Assembly: GCF_002920615.1 (NCBI RefSeq)
Contig: NZ_PQSU01000030.1
Span: 1-64,000 of the forward strand
Direction: 5' to 3'
Origin: Streptomyces sp. Ru62
Lineage (GTDB): Bacteria > Actinomycetota > Actinomycetes > Streptomycetales > Streptomycetaceae
Length of the DNA: 64,000 bases
The position numbers and the translations under genes are program-made. Below, in pieces: positions 41,087 through 48,986 of this stretch; position 1 is the first letter of the stretch, and the number at the start of each line of letters is the position of its first letter. The notes beneath the pieces are model-generated. The model searched no databases. It was not told the DNA's origin and saw only the letters and a list, made by a program, of their open reading frames with translations.

Positions 41087-41961
41087 GCGCGACCACCACC
41101 AAACCCCTCGGCGGCGGACTCGCCCGCAAGCGCACCGGCTCCCTCGCCTGGCACCTCGGCGCCCTGCTGATCCTGGCCGTCATCCTCTACCCGGTCGTCT
41201 GGGTGATCGGCGCCTCCTTCAAGCCGAGCAAGGACATCATCAACAGCCTGACGCTGTTCCCGTCCCGGCCGATCCTGTCCAACTTCAAGGGCCTCGCCGA
41301 CGGCATCGCGGACATCTCGATCTGGACGTTCTTCCAGAACTCCCTCTTCTACGCGGGCGGAGCGGTCGTCGGCGTCCTGGTGTCCTGCTCGCTGACCGCG
41401 TACGCCTTCGCGCGCATCAGGTTCGCCGGGCGCAACCTGCTGTTCTCCCTCATGATCGGCACGCTCCTGCTGCCGTACCACGTGCTGCTGATCCCGCAGT
41501 ACGTGATGTTCCAGAAGCTGGAGCTGGTCAACACCTATGTGCCGCTGCTGATCGGCAAGTACCTCGCCACCGAGGCCTTCTTCGTCTTCCTCATGGTGCA
41601 GTTCATGCGGAACCTGCCCCGTGAACTGGACGAGGCCGCCCGCCTCGACGGCTGCGGACACCTGCGCATCTACTGGTCGGTCGTGCTGCCGCTGTGCCGG
41701 CCCGCGCTCATCACCAGCGCGATCTTCACCTTCATCAACGCCTGGAACGACTTCATGGGCCCGCTGATCTACCTCAACGAGCCCGGCAAGTACACCGTCT
41801 CGCTGGGCCTGATGATGTTCCGCGACTCCGACGGCGTGGCCGCCAACTACGGCGGCATGATCGCGATGTCGCTCGTCGCGCTGCTGCCCGTGCTGCTGTT
41901 CTTCCTCGCCTTCCAGCGCTACCTCATCGACGGCATGGCGACCTCCGGACTGAAGGGCTGA
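41083..41961 (+). CDS. Sugar ABC transporter, permease 2 (MalG-like)
   Basis: A 292-residue permease with six membrane segments. The EAA motif reads ELDEAARLDGCGHLRIYWSV. The conserved FTFINAWNDFMGPLIYL is the carbohydrate-importer signature of the second subunit. Start ATG 41083 overlaps the preceding stop codon. Only three bases separate it from the YesL-like gene. Confidence 0.92.
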   Translation: MSATTTKPLGGGLARKRTGSLAWHLGALLILAVILYPVVWVIGASFKPSKDIINSLTLFPSRPILSNFKGLADGIADISIWTFFQNSLFYAGGAVVGVLVSCSLTAYAFARIRFAGRNLLFSLMIGTLLLPYHVLLIPQYVMFQKLELVNTYVPLLIGKYLATEAFFVFLMVQFMRNLPRELDEAARLDGCGHLRIYWSVVLPLCRPALITSAIFTFINAWNDFMGPLIYLNEPGKYTVSLGLMMFRDSDGVAANYGGMIAMSLVALLPVLLFFLAFQRYLIDGMATSGLKG

Positions 41962-41964
41962 GCG

Positions 41965-42555
41965 ATGGCCGAAGCACGGGTGAAGCCGCGCCGGGAGTCC
42001 CTGTTCGCCGAGCGCTTCGGGCTCTTCGCCGAGTGCCTGCTGACCGGGGTGTGGATCGCGGTCGCCTCCCTCGGGGTCGTCACCTACCCGGCCGCGTTCG
42101 CCGCCGGTGCCCGGCACCTGCGCCGGCGCATCGCCCAGCGGGGTGGTGGATGGCGGGAGTTCACCGCCGACTTCCGGTCCGCGCTGCGCGGGGGATGGGC
42201 GGTCGGTGTCGCCGGGTGGGTCGCCGCGCTGCTCGGCTGGGTGGACGTCCAGGCCGTGCGGGCCGGGCTGCCCGGCGGGCCGCTGATCGGGGCCGTGGGA
42301 CTGTTCGCGCTGCTCGGGCTGGCCGTGGCCGGGCTGCGGGCGGCGGCGGTCTGGACGCCGGGGCAGCGCTGGCGGGTGCTGCTCGCCGACGCCGGACGGC
42401 GGACCGTCCAGGACCCCGCCGGCTCCTTCCTGCTCGTCGGCGGAGCCGTCCTGACCTGCACGTCCGCCCTGCTCATCGCCCCGCTGGCGGTCCCCGTGCT
42501 GGGAGCCGTCGCCGCGGCGGCCGTCGCCGTCGAGCAGCGGTACCGGCGCCGCTGA
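41965..42555 (+). CDS. YesL-like (DUF624) membrane protein
   Basis: A 196-residue membrane protein with four or five helices and the family start LFGLFAECLLTGVWIAVASLGVV. YesL-type proteins sit next to pectin-oligosaccharide importers in Bacillus (yes and lpl operons). The same arrangement here supports both calls. It directly follows permease 2 with a 3-base gap. AAGGG precedes ATG 41965. Biochemical function is not known. Confidence 0.75.
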   Translation: MAEARVKPRRESLFAERFGLFAECLLTGVWIAVASLGVVTYPAAFAAGARHLRRRIAQRGGGWREFTADFRSALRGGWAVGVAGWVAALLGWVDVQAVRAGLPGGPLIGAVGLFALLGLAVAGLRAAAVWTPGQRWRVLLADAGRRTVQDPAGSFLLVGGAVLTCTSALLIAPLAVPVLGAVAAAAVAVEQRYRRR

Positions 42556-42598
42556 GCCCGCCGGAGGTTCCGGAACCGCTGAGCCCGCCGGAGGTTCC
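42551..42598 (+). repeat. 21-base direct repeat after the YesL-like gene
   Basis: A 21-base sequence (GCTGAGCCCGCC then GGAGGTTCC) occurs at 42551-42571 and again at 42578-42598. The first copy contains the stop codon TGA of the YesL-like gene. Between them GGTTCC-GGAACC (42566-42577) is a perfect palindrome. Confidence 0.7.
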
Positions 42599-42709
42599 CG
42601 GCACCTCTGGACCACCGGTGCCCGTCACTCAAGGCCGGTGCCCCGAGCACCGCGCCCTTCTCTGTCATGCCCCTGACTAGAACCGTACGGAAGGAAGGCC
42701 GCCACTCTC

Positions 42710-45448
42710 ATGTCTCCCATCCCCCGCAGGTCCCTCCTCAAGGCCGCCGCCGTCGCCGGAGCCGCCGCCCAGTTCAGCTGGGCCCTCGGGACCAGGAGTG
42801 CCGAGGCCGCGCCCGGAGCCGCCGGTGACGGCGTCGACCCGGTGACCCTGGACTGGCTGGAGGACGGCGGCCTCGGCGCGGCCCCCGGCGCGACCGTGGG
42901 CGTGCCCTGGCCCATGGGCGCCCACCAGGAGGACCAGACCTTCGCCGTCACGGACGCCGACGGCAAGGCCGTCCCCGTCCAGACCTGGCCGCTCGCCTAC
43001 TGGCCCGACGGCTCCCTCAAGTGGACGGCTCACGCCGTCAGTTCGGGCAACGGCAGGCTCACGCTCACCCCGGGCACCCCCGCCGAACCCGCCAGGAAGG
43101 TGACCGTCGACAGAAGCGGCGGCACCGTCGACGTCTCCACCGGCGTCATCACCGCCAAGATCGGCACGAACGGGTCCACGATCGTCAAGTCCGTCACCCG
43201 CGGGTCCACGGAGATCGCCAGCAACGGCAGACTCGTCCTGATCCGGCAGCCCGAGATCGAGGACGAGGACCAGGGCACGGTCAGGACCGAGCGGTTCGAC
43301 GGCACGATCTCCGGGGTCGCCGTCGAACAGGACGGACCGGTCCGGGCCGTCGTCCGCGTCGACGGCAAGCACCGCAAGGGCGACCGCGGCTGGCTGCCGT
43401 TCTCCCTCCGCCTCTACTTCCACGCCGGCTCGGACTCCTTCCGCATGGTGCACACCCTCACCTACGACGGCACCCAGGAACCCGGCAAGGCATCCGGCGA
43501 CTTCATCCGCGGCCTCGGCGTCCGCTTCACCGTCCCGATGCGCGACGCGCCCTACGACCGGCACATCCGCCTCGGCGGCGAGGGCACCGGCCTGCTCCGC
43601 GAGGCCGTCCAGGGCATCACCGGACTGCGCCGCGACCCCGGCGCCGCCGTGCAGGCCGCGCAGTACGAGGGGAGGAAGCTGCCCGACCCGGCCACCTGGG
43701 ACCAGCGGGTGACGACCCGCCTGCAGTACATCCCGCACTGGGGCGACCACACCCTCTCCCAGCTCTCGGCCGACGGCTTCACCGTCCGCAAGCGCACCAA
43801 GAAGGGCCACGGCTGGATCGCCGCCGGCAGCGGCGGGCGGGCCTCCGGCTTCGGCTACGTCGGCGGGACGAGCGGCGGCCTCTCCTTCGGCCTGCGGGAC
43901 TTCTGGGAGAAGTTCCCCGCCCAGCTCGACATCCGCGACGCCCACACCGACGAGGCCACCGTCACCCTCTGGCTCTGGTCACCCGAGGCCCAGCCCATGG
44001 ACCTGCGCTTCTACCACGACGGCATGGCCCAGGACACCTACGCCGAGCAGCTCGAAGGCCTCAACATCACCTACGAGGACTACGAACCCGGGTTCGGCAC
44101 CCCCTACGGCATCGCCCGCACCTCCGAACTCCTCTTCTGGGCCAACGACTCCACCCCGGCCGCCGAGACCCTCGCCCGGCAGGCCCGGGCCGTCCGGGTG
44201 CTGCCCCAGCTCGCCGCCCCGCCCCGGCAGCTCATCCAGGCCAAGGTCTTCGGCCCCGGCCTGTACGCCGAGCCGGACCGCTCCACCCCGGCCAAGGCGA
44301 AGATCGAGGACCACCTCGACTTCCTCTTCACCTACTACAGGGACCAGGTGGAGATGCGCCGCTGGTACGGCTTCTGGGACTACGGCGACATCATGCACAC
44401 CTACGACTCCGCCCGGCACGTGTGGCGCTACGACATCGGCGGCTACGCCTGGGACAACTCCGAGCTCTCACCCGACCTGTGGCTCTGGTACGCGTACCTC
44501 AGAAGCGGCCGGTCCGACATCTTCCGCTTCGCCGAGGCGATGACCCGGCACACCGGCGAGGTCGACGTCTACCACCTCGGGAAATGGGCGGGCCTCGGCA
44601 CCCGGCACGGCGTCCAGCACTACGCCGACAGCGCCAAGCAGCAGCGCATCGCCAACACGACGTACCGGCGCTTCTACTACTTCCTCACGGCCGACGAACG
44701 CGTCGGCGACCTCATGCACGCCAACGTCGGCTCCGACGAGACCTTCCTCGTCCTCGACCCGCAGCGCAAGGTCCGCACCGACCCCTACACGCCCGACCGG
44801 CACGCCCTGTCGATCGGCTTCGGCACCGACTGGAGCGGCCTGGTGTCGGCCTGGCTGACCGAGTGGGAACGCAAGGGCCCCCAGTGGGAGAAGGCCAAGG
44901 CACGCGTCCTGTCCACCATGGAGGGCATCGCCGCCCAGCCCAACGGCTTCGTCCAGGGCGGCGGCCTGTACGACCTCGACACCGGGAAGTTCGCCGTCGC
45001 CGACAAGCCGGTGGTCTCCGTCTCCCACCTCTCGGCCGTCTTCGGGCTGAACGAGCTGTGCGCCGAGCTGATCCACCTCGTCGACATGCCGGAGTTCAAG
45101 GACGCCTACCTGGACTACTGCCGCTACTTCAACGCCACCAAGGCCGAGCAGAAGGCCCGCTACGGCTCCGACTTCGGCAGCCTGCTGCTCTTCCAGGGCC
45201 ACTCGCGCCTCGACGCCTACGCCGCCGTACAGACCGGCGACGCTGCCCTCGCCAAGCGGGCCTGGGCCAAGTTCTACGGCTCCGACGGCTACACCGAGTC
45301 CTCCCCCTGGAAGACCGAGAAGCTGACCGGACCGGCCACCCTGGTCGAAGGGAGCGAGGCGGCCTGGGTGTCCACCAACGACACCGCCCTCTACGGCCTC
45401 GCCGCCATCGAGAACCTGGCCCTGCTCGGCGACGAGATACCGGCCTGA
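42710..45448 (+). CDS. Tat-secreted exo-rhamnogalacturonan lyase-family protein (PcRGLX/YetA-like)
   Basis: A 912-residue secreted protein. The Tat signal is PRRSLLKAAAVAGAAAQF with cleavage near SAEAA (about residue 34). The mature part matches the YetA/PcRGLX-type layout: an N-terminal beta region (TLDWLEDGGLGAAPGATVGVPWP), a middle beta domain, and a C-terminal alpha-barrel with aromatic loops (WYGFWDYGDIMHTYDS, YDIGGYAWDNSE). The family includes lyases releasing rhamnose-glucuronate or rhamnogalacturonan disaccharides. GGAAGGAAGG precedes ATG 42710. With the importer it forms a degradation and uptake locus. The family is recalled, and catalysis is inferred. Confidence 0.75.
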   Translation: MSPIPRRSLLKAAAVAGAAAQFSWALGTRSAEAAPGAAGDGVDPVTLDWLEDGGLGAAPGATVGVPWPMGAHQEDQTFAVTDADGKAVPVQTWPLAYWPDGSLKWTAHAVSSGNGRLTLTPGTPAEPARKVTVDRSGGTVDVSTGVITAKIGTNGSTIVKSVTRGSTEIASNGRLVLIRQPEIEDEDQGTVRTERFDGTISGVAVEQDGPVRAVVRVDGKHRKGDRGWLPFSLRLYFHAGSDSFRMVHTLTYDGTQEPGKASGDFIRGLGVRFTVPMRDAPYDRHIRLGGEGTGLLREAVQGITGLRRDPGAAVQAAQYEGRKLPDPATWDQRVTTRLQYIPHWGDHTLSQLSADGFTVRKRTKKGHGWIAAGSGGRASGFGYVGGTSGGLSFGLRDFWEKFPAQLDIRDAHTDEATVTLWLWSPEAQPMDLRFYHDGMAQDTYAEQLEGLNITYEDYEPGFGTPYGIARTSELLFWANDSTPAAETLARQARAVRVLPQLAAPPRQLIQAKVFGPGLYAEPDRSTPAKAKIEDHLDFLFTYYRDQVEMRRWYGFWDYGDIMHTYDSARHVWRYDIGGYAWDNSELSPDLWLWYAYLRSGRSDIFRFAEAMTRHTGEVDVYHLGKWAGLGTRHGVQHYADSAKQQRIANTTYRRFYYFLTADERVGDLMHANVGSDETFLVLDPQRKVRTDPYTPDRHALSIGFGTDWSGLVSAWLTEWERKGPQWEKAKARVLSTMEGIAAQPNGFVQGGGLYDLDTGKFAVADKPVVSVSHLSAVFGLNELCAELIHLVDMPEFKDAYLDYCRYFNATKAEQKARYGSDFGSLLLFQGHSRLDAYAAVQTGDAALAKRAWAKFYGSDGYTESSPWKTEKLTGPATLVEGSEAAWVSTNDTALYGLAAIENLALLGDEIPA

Positions 45449-45466
45449 CCGGGACCGCCGACCGGG

Positions 45467-45511
45467 CTGGGGGAGCGCCGCTGCACGGGCGGCGGCGCTC
45501 GCGCCCCCCAG
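45467..45511 (+). terminator. Terminator of the lyase operon
   Basis: An inner stem GAGCGCCGC (45473-45481)/GCGGCGCTC (45492-45500) is enclosed by CTGGGGG and CCCCCCAG (45504-45511). Confidence 0.7.
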
Positions 45512-45585
45512 TGTGACGCCGGCCACCGCCCGCCGCATGAGTACCCGTACTCAGATCCCCGTACGTCGTCGCGCACACTCGACCC

Positions 45586-46032
45586 ATGGACTGGAACCAC
45601 TACCGCTTCCGCAGCGAGTGGCCCCTGCCCGCCCCGCCGGCCGCCGTGTACGCGGCACTGGAGCGGGCCGAGGACTATCCCCGCTGGTGGCCGCAGGTGC
45701 GGGCGGTGACCCGGCGGGACGACGGCACCGGTGTGATCACCATCCGGTCCGCGCTGCCGTACGCCCTCACGTCCACCGTGCGGGAGACCCGCCGGGACCC
45801 GGCCGCCGGCGTCCTGGAGGTCACCCTGTCCGGCGACATCGACGGCTGGGCCCGCTGGACGGTCACCCCCGCCGGCCCCGGCACCCTCGCCCGCTACGAC
45901 CAGGAGGTCCGCGTCCGCAAGCCCCTGCTCAGGCGGCTCGCCGTACCGGGACGGCCGCTCTTCCGCCTCAACCACCGGCTGATGATGCGGGCCGGACGGC
46001 GCGGACTGCGGCGCCACCTGGAAGCGGTTTGA
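45586..46032 (+). CDS. SRPBCC-family (polyketide cyclase/dehydrase-like) protein
   Basis: A 148-residue START/Bet v1-like domain. The N-terminus WNHYRFRSEWPLPAPPAAVYAALERAEDYPRWWPQV is the typical first strand and helix of SRPBCC proteins, which bind lipids or ligands in a hydrophobic pocket. The C-terminal helix is amphipathic and basic (LMMRAGRRGLRRHLEAV). No ribosome site precedes ATG 45586, which lies 6 bases after CACACT, so it may be leaderless. It is followed by a tRNA gene. Ligand unknown. Confidence 0.8.
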   Translation: MDWNHYRFRSEWPLPAPPAAVYAALERAEDYPRWWPQVRAVTRRDDGTGVITIRSALPYALTSTVRETRRDPAAGVLEVTLSGDIDGWARWTVTPAGPGTLARYDQEVRVRKPLLRRLAVPGRPLFRLNHRLMMRAGRRGLRRHLEAV

Positions 46033-46071
46033 AGGAACCCCGCCGGGACCTGTATTGTTCAGTGCGTTCCC

Positions 46072-46143
46072 GGGCGATTAGCTCAGTGGGAGAGCGCTTC
46101 GTTCACACCGAAGAGGTCACTGGTTCGAACCCAGTATCGCCCA
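46072..46143 (+). tRNA. tRNA-Val(CAC), copy 2
   Basis: Identical in all 72 bases to the gene at 37157-37228: anticodon CAC, discriminator A. It lies 8.9 kb away in the same orientation. Confidence 0.95.
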
Positions 46144-46149
46144 CCGGGA

Positions 46150-46179
46150 AAGGCCGGTCCGCCGTCGCGGACCGGCCTT
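46150..46179. terminator. Terminator after tRNA-Val copy 2
   Basis: AAGGCCGGTCCGC (46150-46162), CGTC loop, GCGGACCGGCCTT (46167-46179) followed by CTTCTTC. It also serves the convergent exonuclease gene. Confidence 0.85.
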
Positions 46180-46198
46180 CTTCATGCCACCGACCCCG

Positions 46199-46924
46199 TC
46201 ACGCCGCCGCAGGCAGCTCCGGCCTGAGCGGCCACTCCGTGCTGACGACCTCCTCCGAGCCGCTGCGGGCGAACCACGCCTGCAAGCCCCGTGCCTGCGC
46301 CGCGTGCCAGTTCGCCTGCAGTGTGTGCAGGTCGGCGGGGGACAGCCGCTCCAGCCGGGCCGCGAACCTGCGGCCCAGCGCCCGGACGACATCCATCGCG
46401 GCCAGCGCGTCCGCCGCCGCGTCGTGCGCGTCCTGCAGCGTCACCTCGTAGTGCGCGCACAGGTCCGTCAGCGTGCGCCGGCCCTTGCGGTACCGGTCCA
46501 GATGCTTGTCCAGCACCCGCGGGTCCAGCACCCTGAGCGGCACCGACTCGAACCAGCGGTGCAGCGACGACGCCCGGTGCCGGCGCAACTCCCGGTCCAG
46601 CAGCGTCAGATCGAACGGCGCGTTCATCACCACCAGCGGCCGGCCCAGCGCCGCGTGCTCGGCCAGCTGCTCGGCTATCTCGTACATCACCGGGGCCGGC
46701 CAGCGCCCGTTGTGCTGCAGGTGCTCCTCCGTCAGCCCGTGCACCGCGGTCGCCGCCTCCGGCACCGGCACGCCCGGGTTCACCAGCCACCGGGTGATCC
46801 GGGGCCGGGTCCCCGGCGCGTCCTGGACGACGACGGCGGCCGACACGATCCGGTCGGTCTCGACGTCCACGCCCGTCGTCTCCGTGTCGAAGGCGGCCAG
46901 CGGCCCCTCGTACCAGGTCGTCAT
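46199..46924 (-). CDS. DEDDh 3'-5' exonuclease (DnaQ/RNase T-like)
   Basis: A 241-residue exonuclease domain. The acidic residues are FDTETTG (about residues 12-18), the NAPFDLTLLD block (about 101-110) and the final AHDAAADA with the catalytic His-x4-Asp (about 165-172). It resembles DNA polymerase III epsilon-type proteins, but there is no polymerase domain and no BRCT. GAGGAG precedes ATG 46924. A divergent unknown pair lies upstream. Nucleic-acid substrate unknown. Confidence 0.88.
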   Translation of the reverse strand: MTTWYEGPLAAFDTETTGVDVETDRIVSAAVVVQDAPGTRPRITRWLVNPGVPVPEAATAVHGLTEEHLQHNGRWPAPVMYEIAEQLAEHAALGRPLVVMNAPFDLTLLDRELRRHRASSLHRWFESVPLRVLDPRVLDKHLDRYRKGRRTLTDLCAHYEVTLQDAHDAAADALAAMDVVRALGRRFAARLERLSPADLHTLQANWHAAQARGLQAWFARSGSEEVVSTEWPLRPELPAAA

Positions 46925-47091
46925 CCCAACCCAACTCCTCGTTCACCCACGGCAGGTGACGTTCCGTCTTCTGCCCGTTTGGTGATACCCGGGCCGTTTG
47001 CGCCGTACGCCGGGAGGAGACAACAGGAGTACGGGTCTTTGCAGTTCAGCGGCCCGACTGGGGAAACCCTTGCCTTGGAAGGCTGTTGGTC

Positions 47092-47658
47092 ATGGCCATA
47101 GCGCAGCCCGAGCGGGGCGGGCTGCTGCCCGAACGTCCGGGTCACCTTCGCGGCTCGCTCGCCACCACCGCCTGCATGGAGACACTGCAGGTCGGCTATC
47201 TGCACGCGGTCGCCGCCGCGGCCGGCTGCTCGCTGTCCCAGCCCTTCCCGGACAACGGCATCGACTGGCACGTCAGCCACAGCGCGCCCGCACACACCGT
47301 CGACGACGAGGTCACGATCAAGGTGCAGCTCAAAGCCACCTACCAGGTCCCGCCGAACCCCCCGGGGCGCTCCTTCTCCTTCACCCTCGACAACGACCAC
47401 CTGCGCAAGCTCGCCCGCACCCCCGTCTCGGTGCACAAGATCCTGGTCGTCATGCTCGTGCCGCGCTCCCAGGGCGACTGGCTGCGCGCCAGCCACGACC
47501 GCCTCGACCTGAGGCACTGCTGCTACTGGATCAACCTCGCGGGCCATCCCATCACCGGCCGGAACCGGACCACCGTGCGGATACCGACCTCGCGCATCTT
47601 CGACGACCGGGCGCTCTGCGAGATCATGACGCGGGTCGGGACGGGAGGCAGACCATGA
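47092..47658 (+). CDS. DUF4365-domain protein
   Basis: A 188-residue protein that I read as DUF4365, a nuclease-like fold, from the block EVTIKVQLKATYQ (about residues 75-87), whose Lys and Gln are typical of PD-(D/E)XK-like cores. The sequence FPDNGIDWHVSHS before it supplies the acidic residue. GGAAGG lies 9 bases before ATG 47092. It overlaps the next gene by ATGA. Such proteins occur in some defence contexts, but here in a stable core neighbourhood. Confidence 0.7.
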   Translation: MAIAQPERGGLLPERPGHLRGSLATTACMETLQVGYLHAVAAAAGCSLSQPFPDNGIDWHVSHSAPAHTVDDEVTIKVQLKATYQVPPNPPGRSFSFTLDNDHLRKLARTPVSVHKILVVMLVPRSQGDWLRASHDRLDLRHCCYWINLAGHPITGRNRTTVRIPTSRIFDDRALCEIMTRVGTGGRP

Positions 47659-48872
47659 GGAACCGTCCCTCCGACGAGCCGGTACGGCAGCTCCGGCCGC
47701 ACCCCGACGACCTTCCCTGGGACCGGCCGCCCGAGCCCGCCGACGTCGACCCCGCCGTGCTCGGCGCCCTGCTGCGCCGGCACGGCTGGCAGCGGCGCGG
47801 CGGAGCACCCGGCCGGTACGGCCGCTGGACTCCGCCCGGCCCGGCCGGCGGCGCAACCAGTCTGCTCGTCCCCGAGAGCCGCGCCTTCCCCGACAGCGAC
47901 GACCTGCTCGCCGAGGCCCTCGACGCCCTCGCCCGCAGCCACACCCCCTCCGCGCGCGAGGTCCTGATCTCCCTCGCCGTCCCCAGCGACGAGATCCGCT
48001 GGTGGCGCGACCCCCCGAGCGGACCCGCCGGTGCCGCCCCCTGGACCGCGGACGACCTGCTGCGCGGCGCCGCCCGGCACATGCTGCTCGCCGCCGCACT
48101 CGCCACGCGCGCGCGTGCCGGCTACTACGGCGCCCGCCACCGCCGCTCCGCCACCGCCCTCCTGGACGACGTCCTCGTCGGCCCCGCCGCCGAGGGCCGC
48201 ACCCTCACCGCCTTCGTCCCCGTGACCGCCGGCCGCCCCCTCGCCGTCCGCCTCCACCAGGCCCTCCACGCCGCCCGCGAGGCCATCGACTACCGGCGGG
48301 CCACCGGCGGCATGGACGCCTTCGACGGCGCCGTCGAGGCCGGCGTCAGCCGGGAACTCACCGAGGCGCTCGCCGGCCTGGTCCGCGGCACCGAGGGAGC
48401 CCGGGTCGCCGTCGCCTGGGCCCCCGGCACCGGCGTCCCCGAAGGGTGCGCCCCGTCCGCCGAACCCGTCGAGTTCTCACCCGGCGACCTGCCCGCGCTC
48501 CGCGAGGCCGCCGCCCGCTACCTGCGTGCCGAACCCTCCGTCCCGGTCAGCGTCACCGGCGCCGTCGTCCGCATGCGCCGCTCCGGTCCCGGCGGCGAGG
48601 GCACCGTACGCCTGCGCGTCCTCGCCGGCGCCGACGTCCCGCACGTCCGCGTCACCCTCGACGAGGAGGACTACCGCATCGCCGGCCACGCCCACCTCGT
48701 CGGCCTCCCCGTCCGCGTGCACGGCCGGCTGGAGCGCCGGGGCGGCTTCCGCAGGCTCACCGGCGCATCCGGAGTGGTTCCCGTGCAGGTGGACGAGGCC
48801 GAGCGGGACCGGCTGCTGAAGTCCCTCCAGGAGAACCTCGACTTCTTCGAGGAGGCGTGCGGGGAAGCGTGA
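47655..48872 (+). CDS. Uncharacterised protein coupled to the DUF4365 protein
   Basis: A 405-residue protein. The N-terminal 90 residues are basic and Pro-rich; a second region (about 125-260) is Ala-rich and helical. The C-terminal part (about 280-400) has beta-rich sequence, VPVSVTGAVVRMRRSGPGGEG and HLVGLPVRVHGRLERRGGFRRL, followed by a helix ending FFEEACGEA. The latter resembles a small beta-barrel. Its ATG overlaps the stop codon of the DUF4365 gene, indicating coupled translation and probably a complex. I recognise no family. Confidence 0.65.
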   Translation: MRNRPSDEPVRQLRPHPDDLPWDRPPEPADVDPAVLGALLRRHGWQRRGGAPGRYGRWTPPGPAGGATSLLVPESRAFPDSDDLLAEALDALARSHTPSAREVLISLAVPSDEIRWWRDPPSGPAGAAPWTADDLLRGAARHMLLAAALATRARAGYYGARHRRSATALLDDVLVGPAAEGRTLTAFVPVTAGRPLAVRLHQALHAAREAIDYRRATGGMDAFDGAVEAGVSRELTEALAGLVRGTEGARVAVAWAPGTGVPEGCAPSAEPVEFSPGDLPALREAAARYLRAEPSVPVSVTGAVVRMRRSGPGGEGTVRLRVLAGADVPHVRVTLDEEDYRIAGHAHLVGLPVRVHGRLERRGGFRRLTGASGVVPVQVDEAERDRLLKSLQENLDFFEEACGEA

Positions 48873-48986
48873 GGGAAGGGCGACGGAGGGTGACCGTTTC
48901 GCGGTCGGTGCCGTCGGGTCGGTACGATCGCCTGTGCGCGCGCTCCTGGTATGGCGCCGCACCCCACCTTCAGTCAGGAGAGACCG

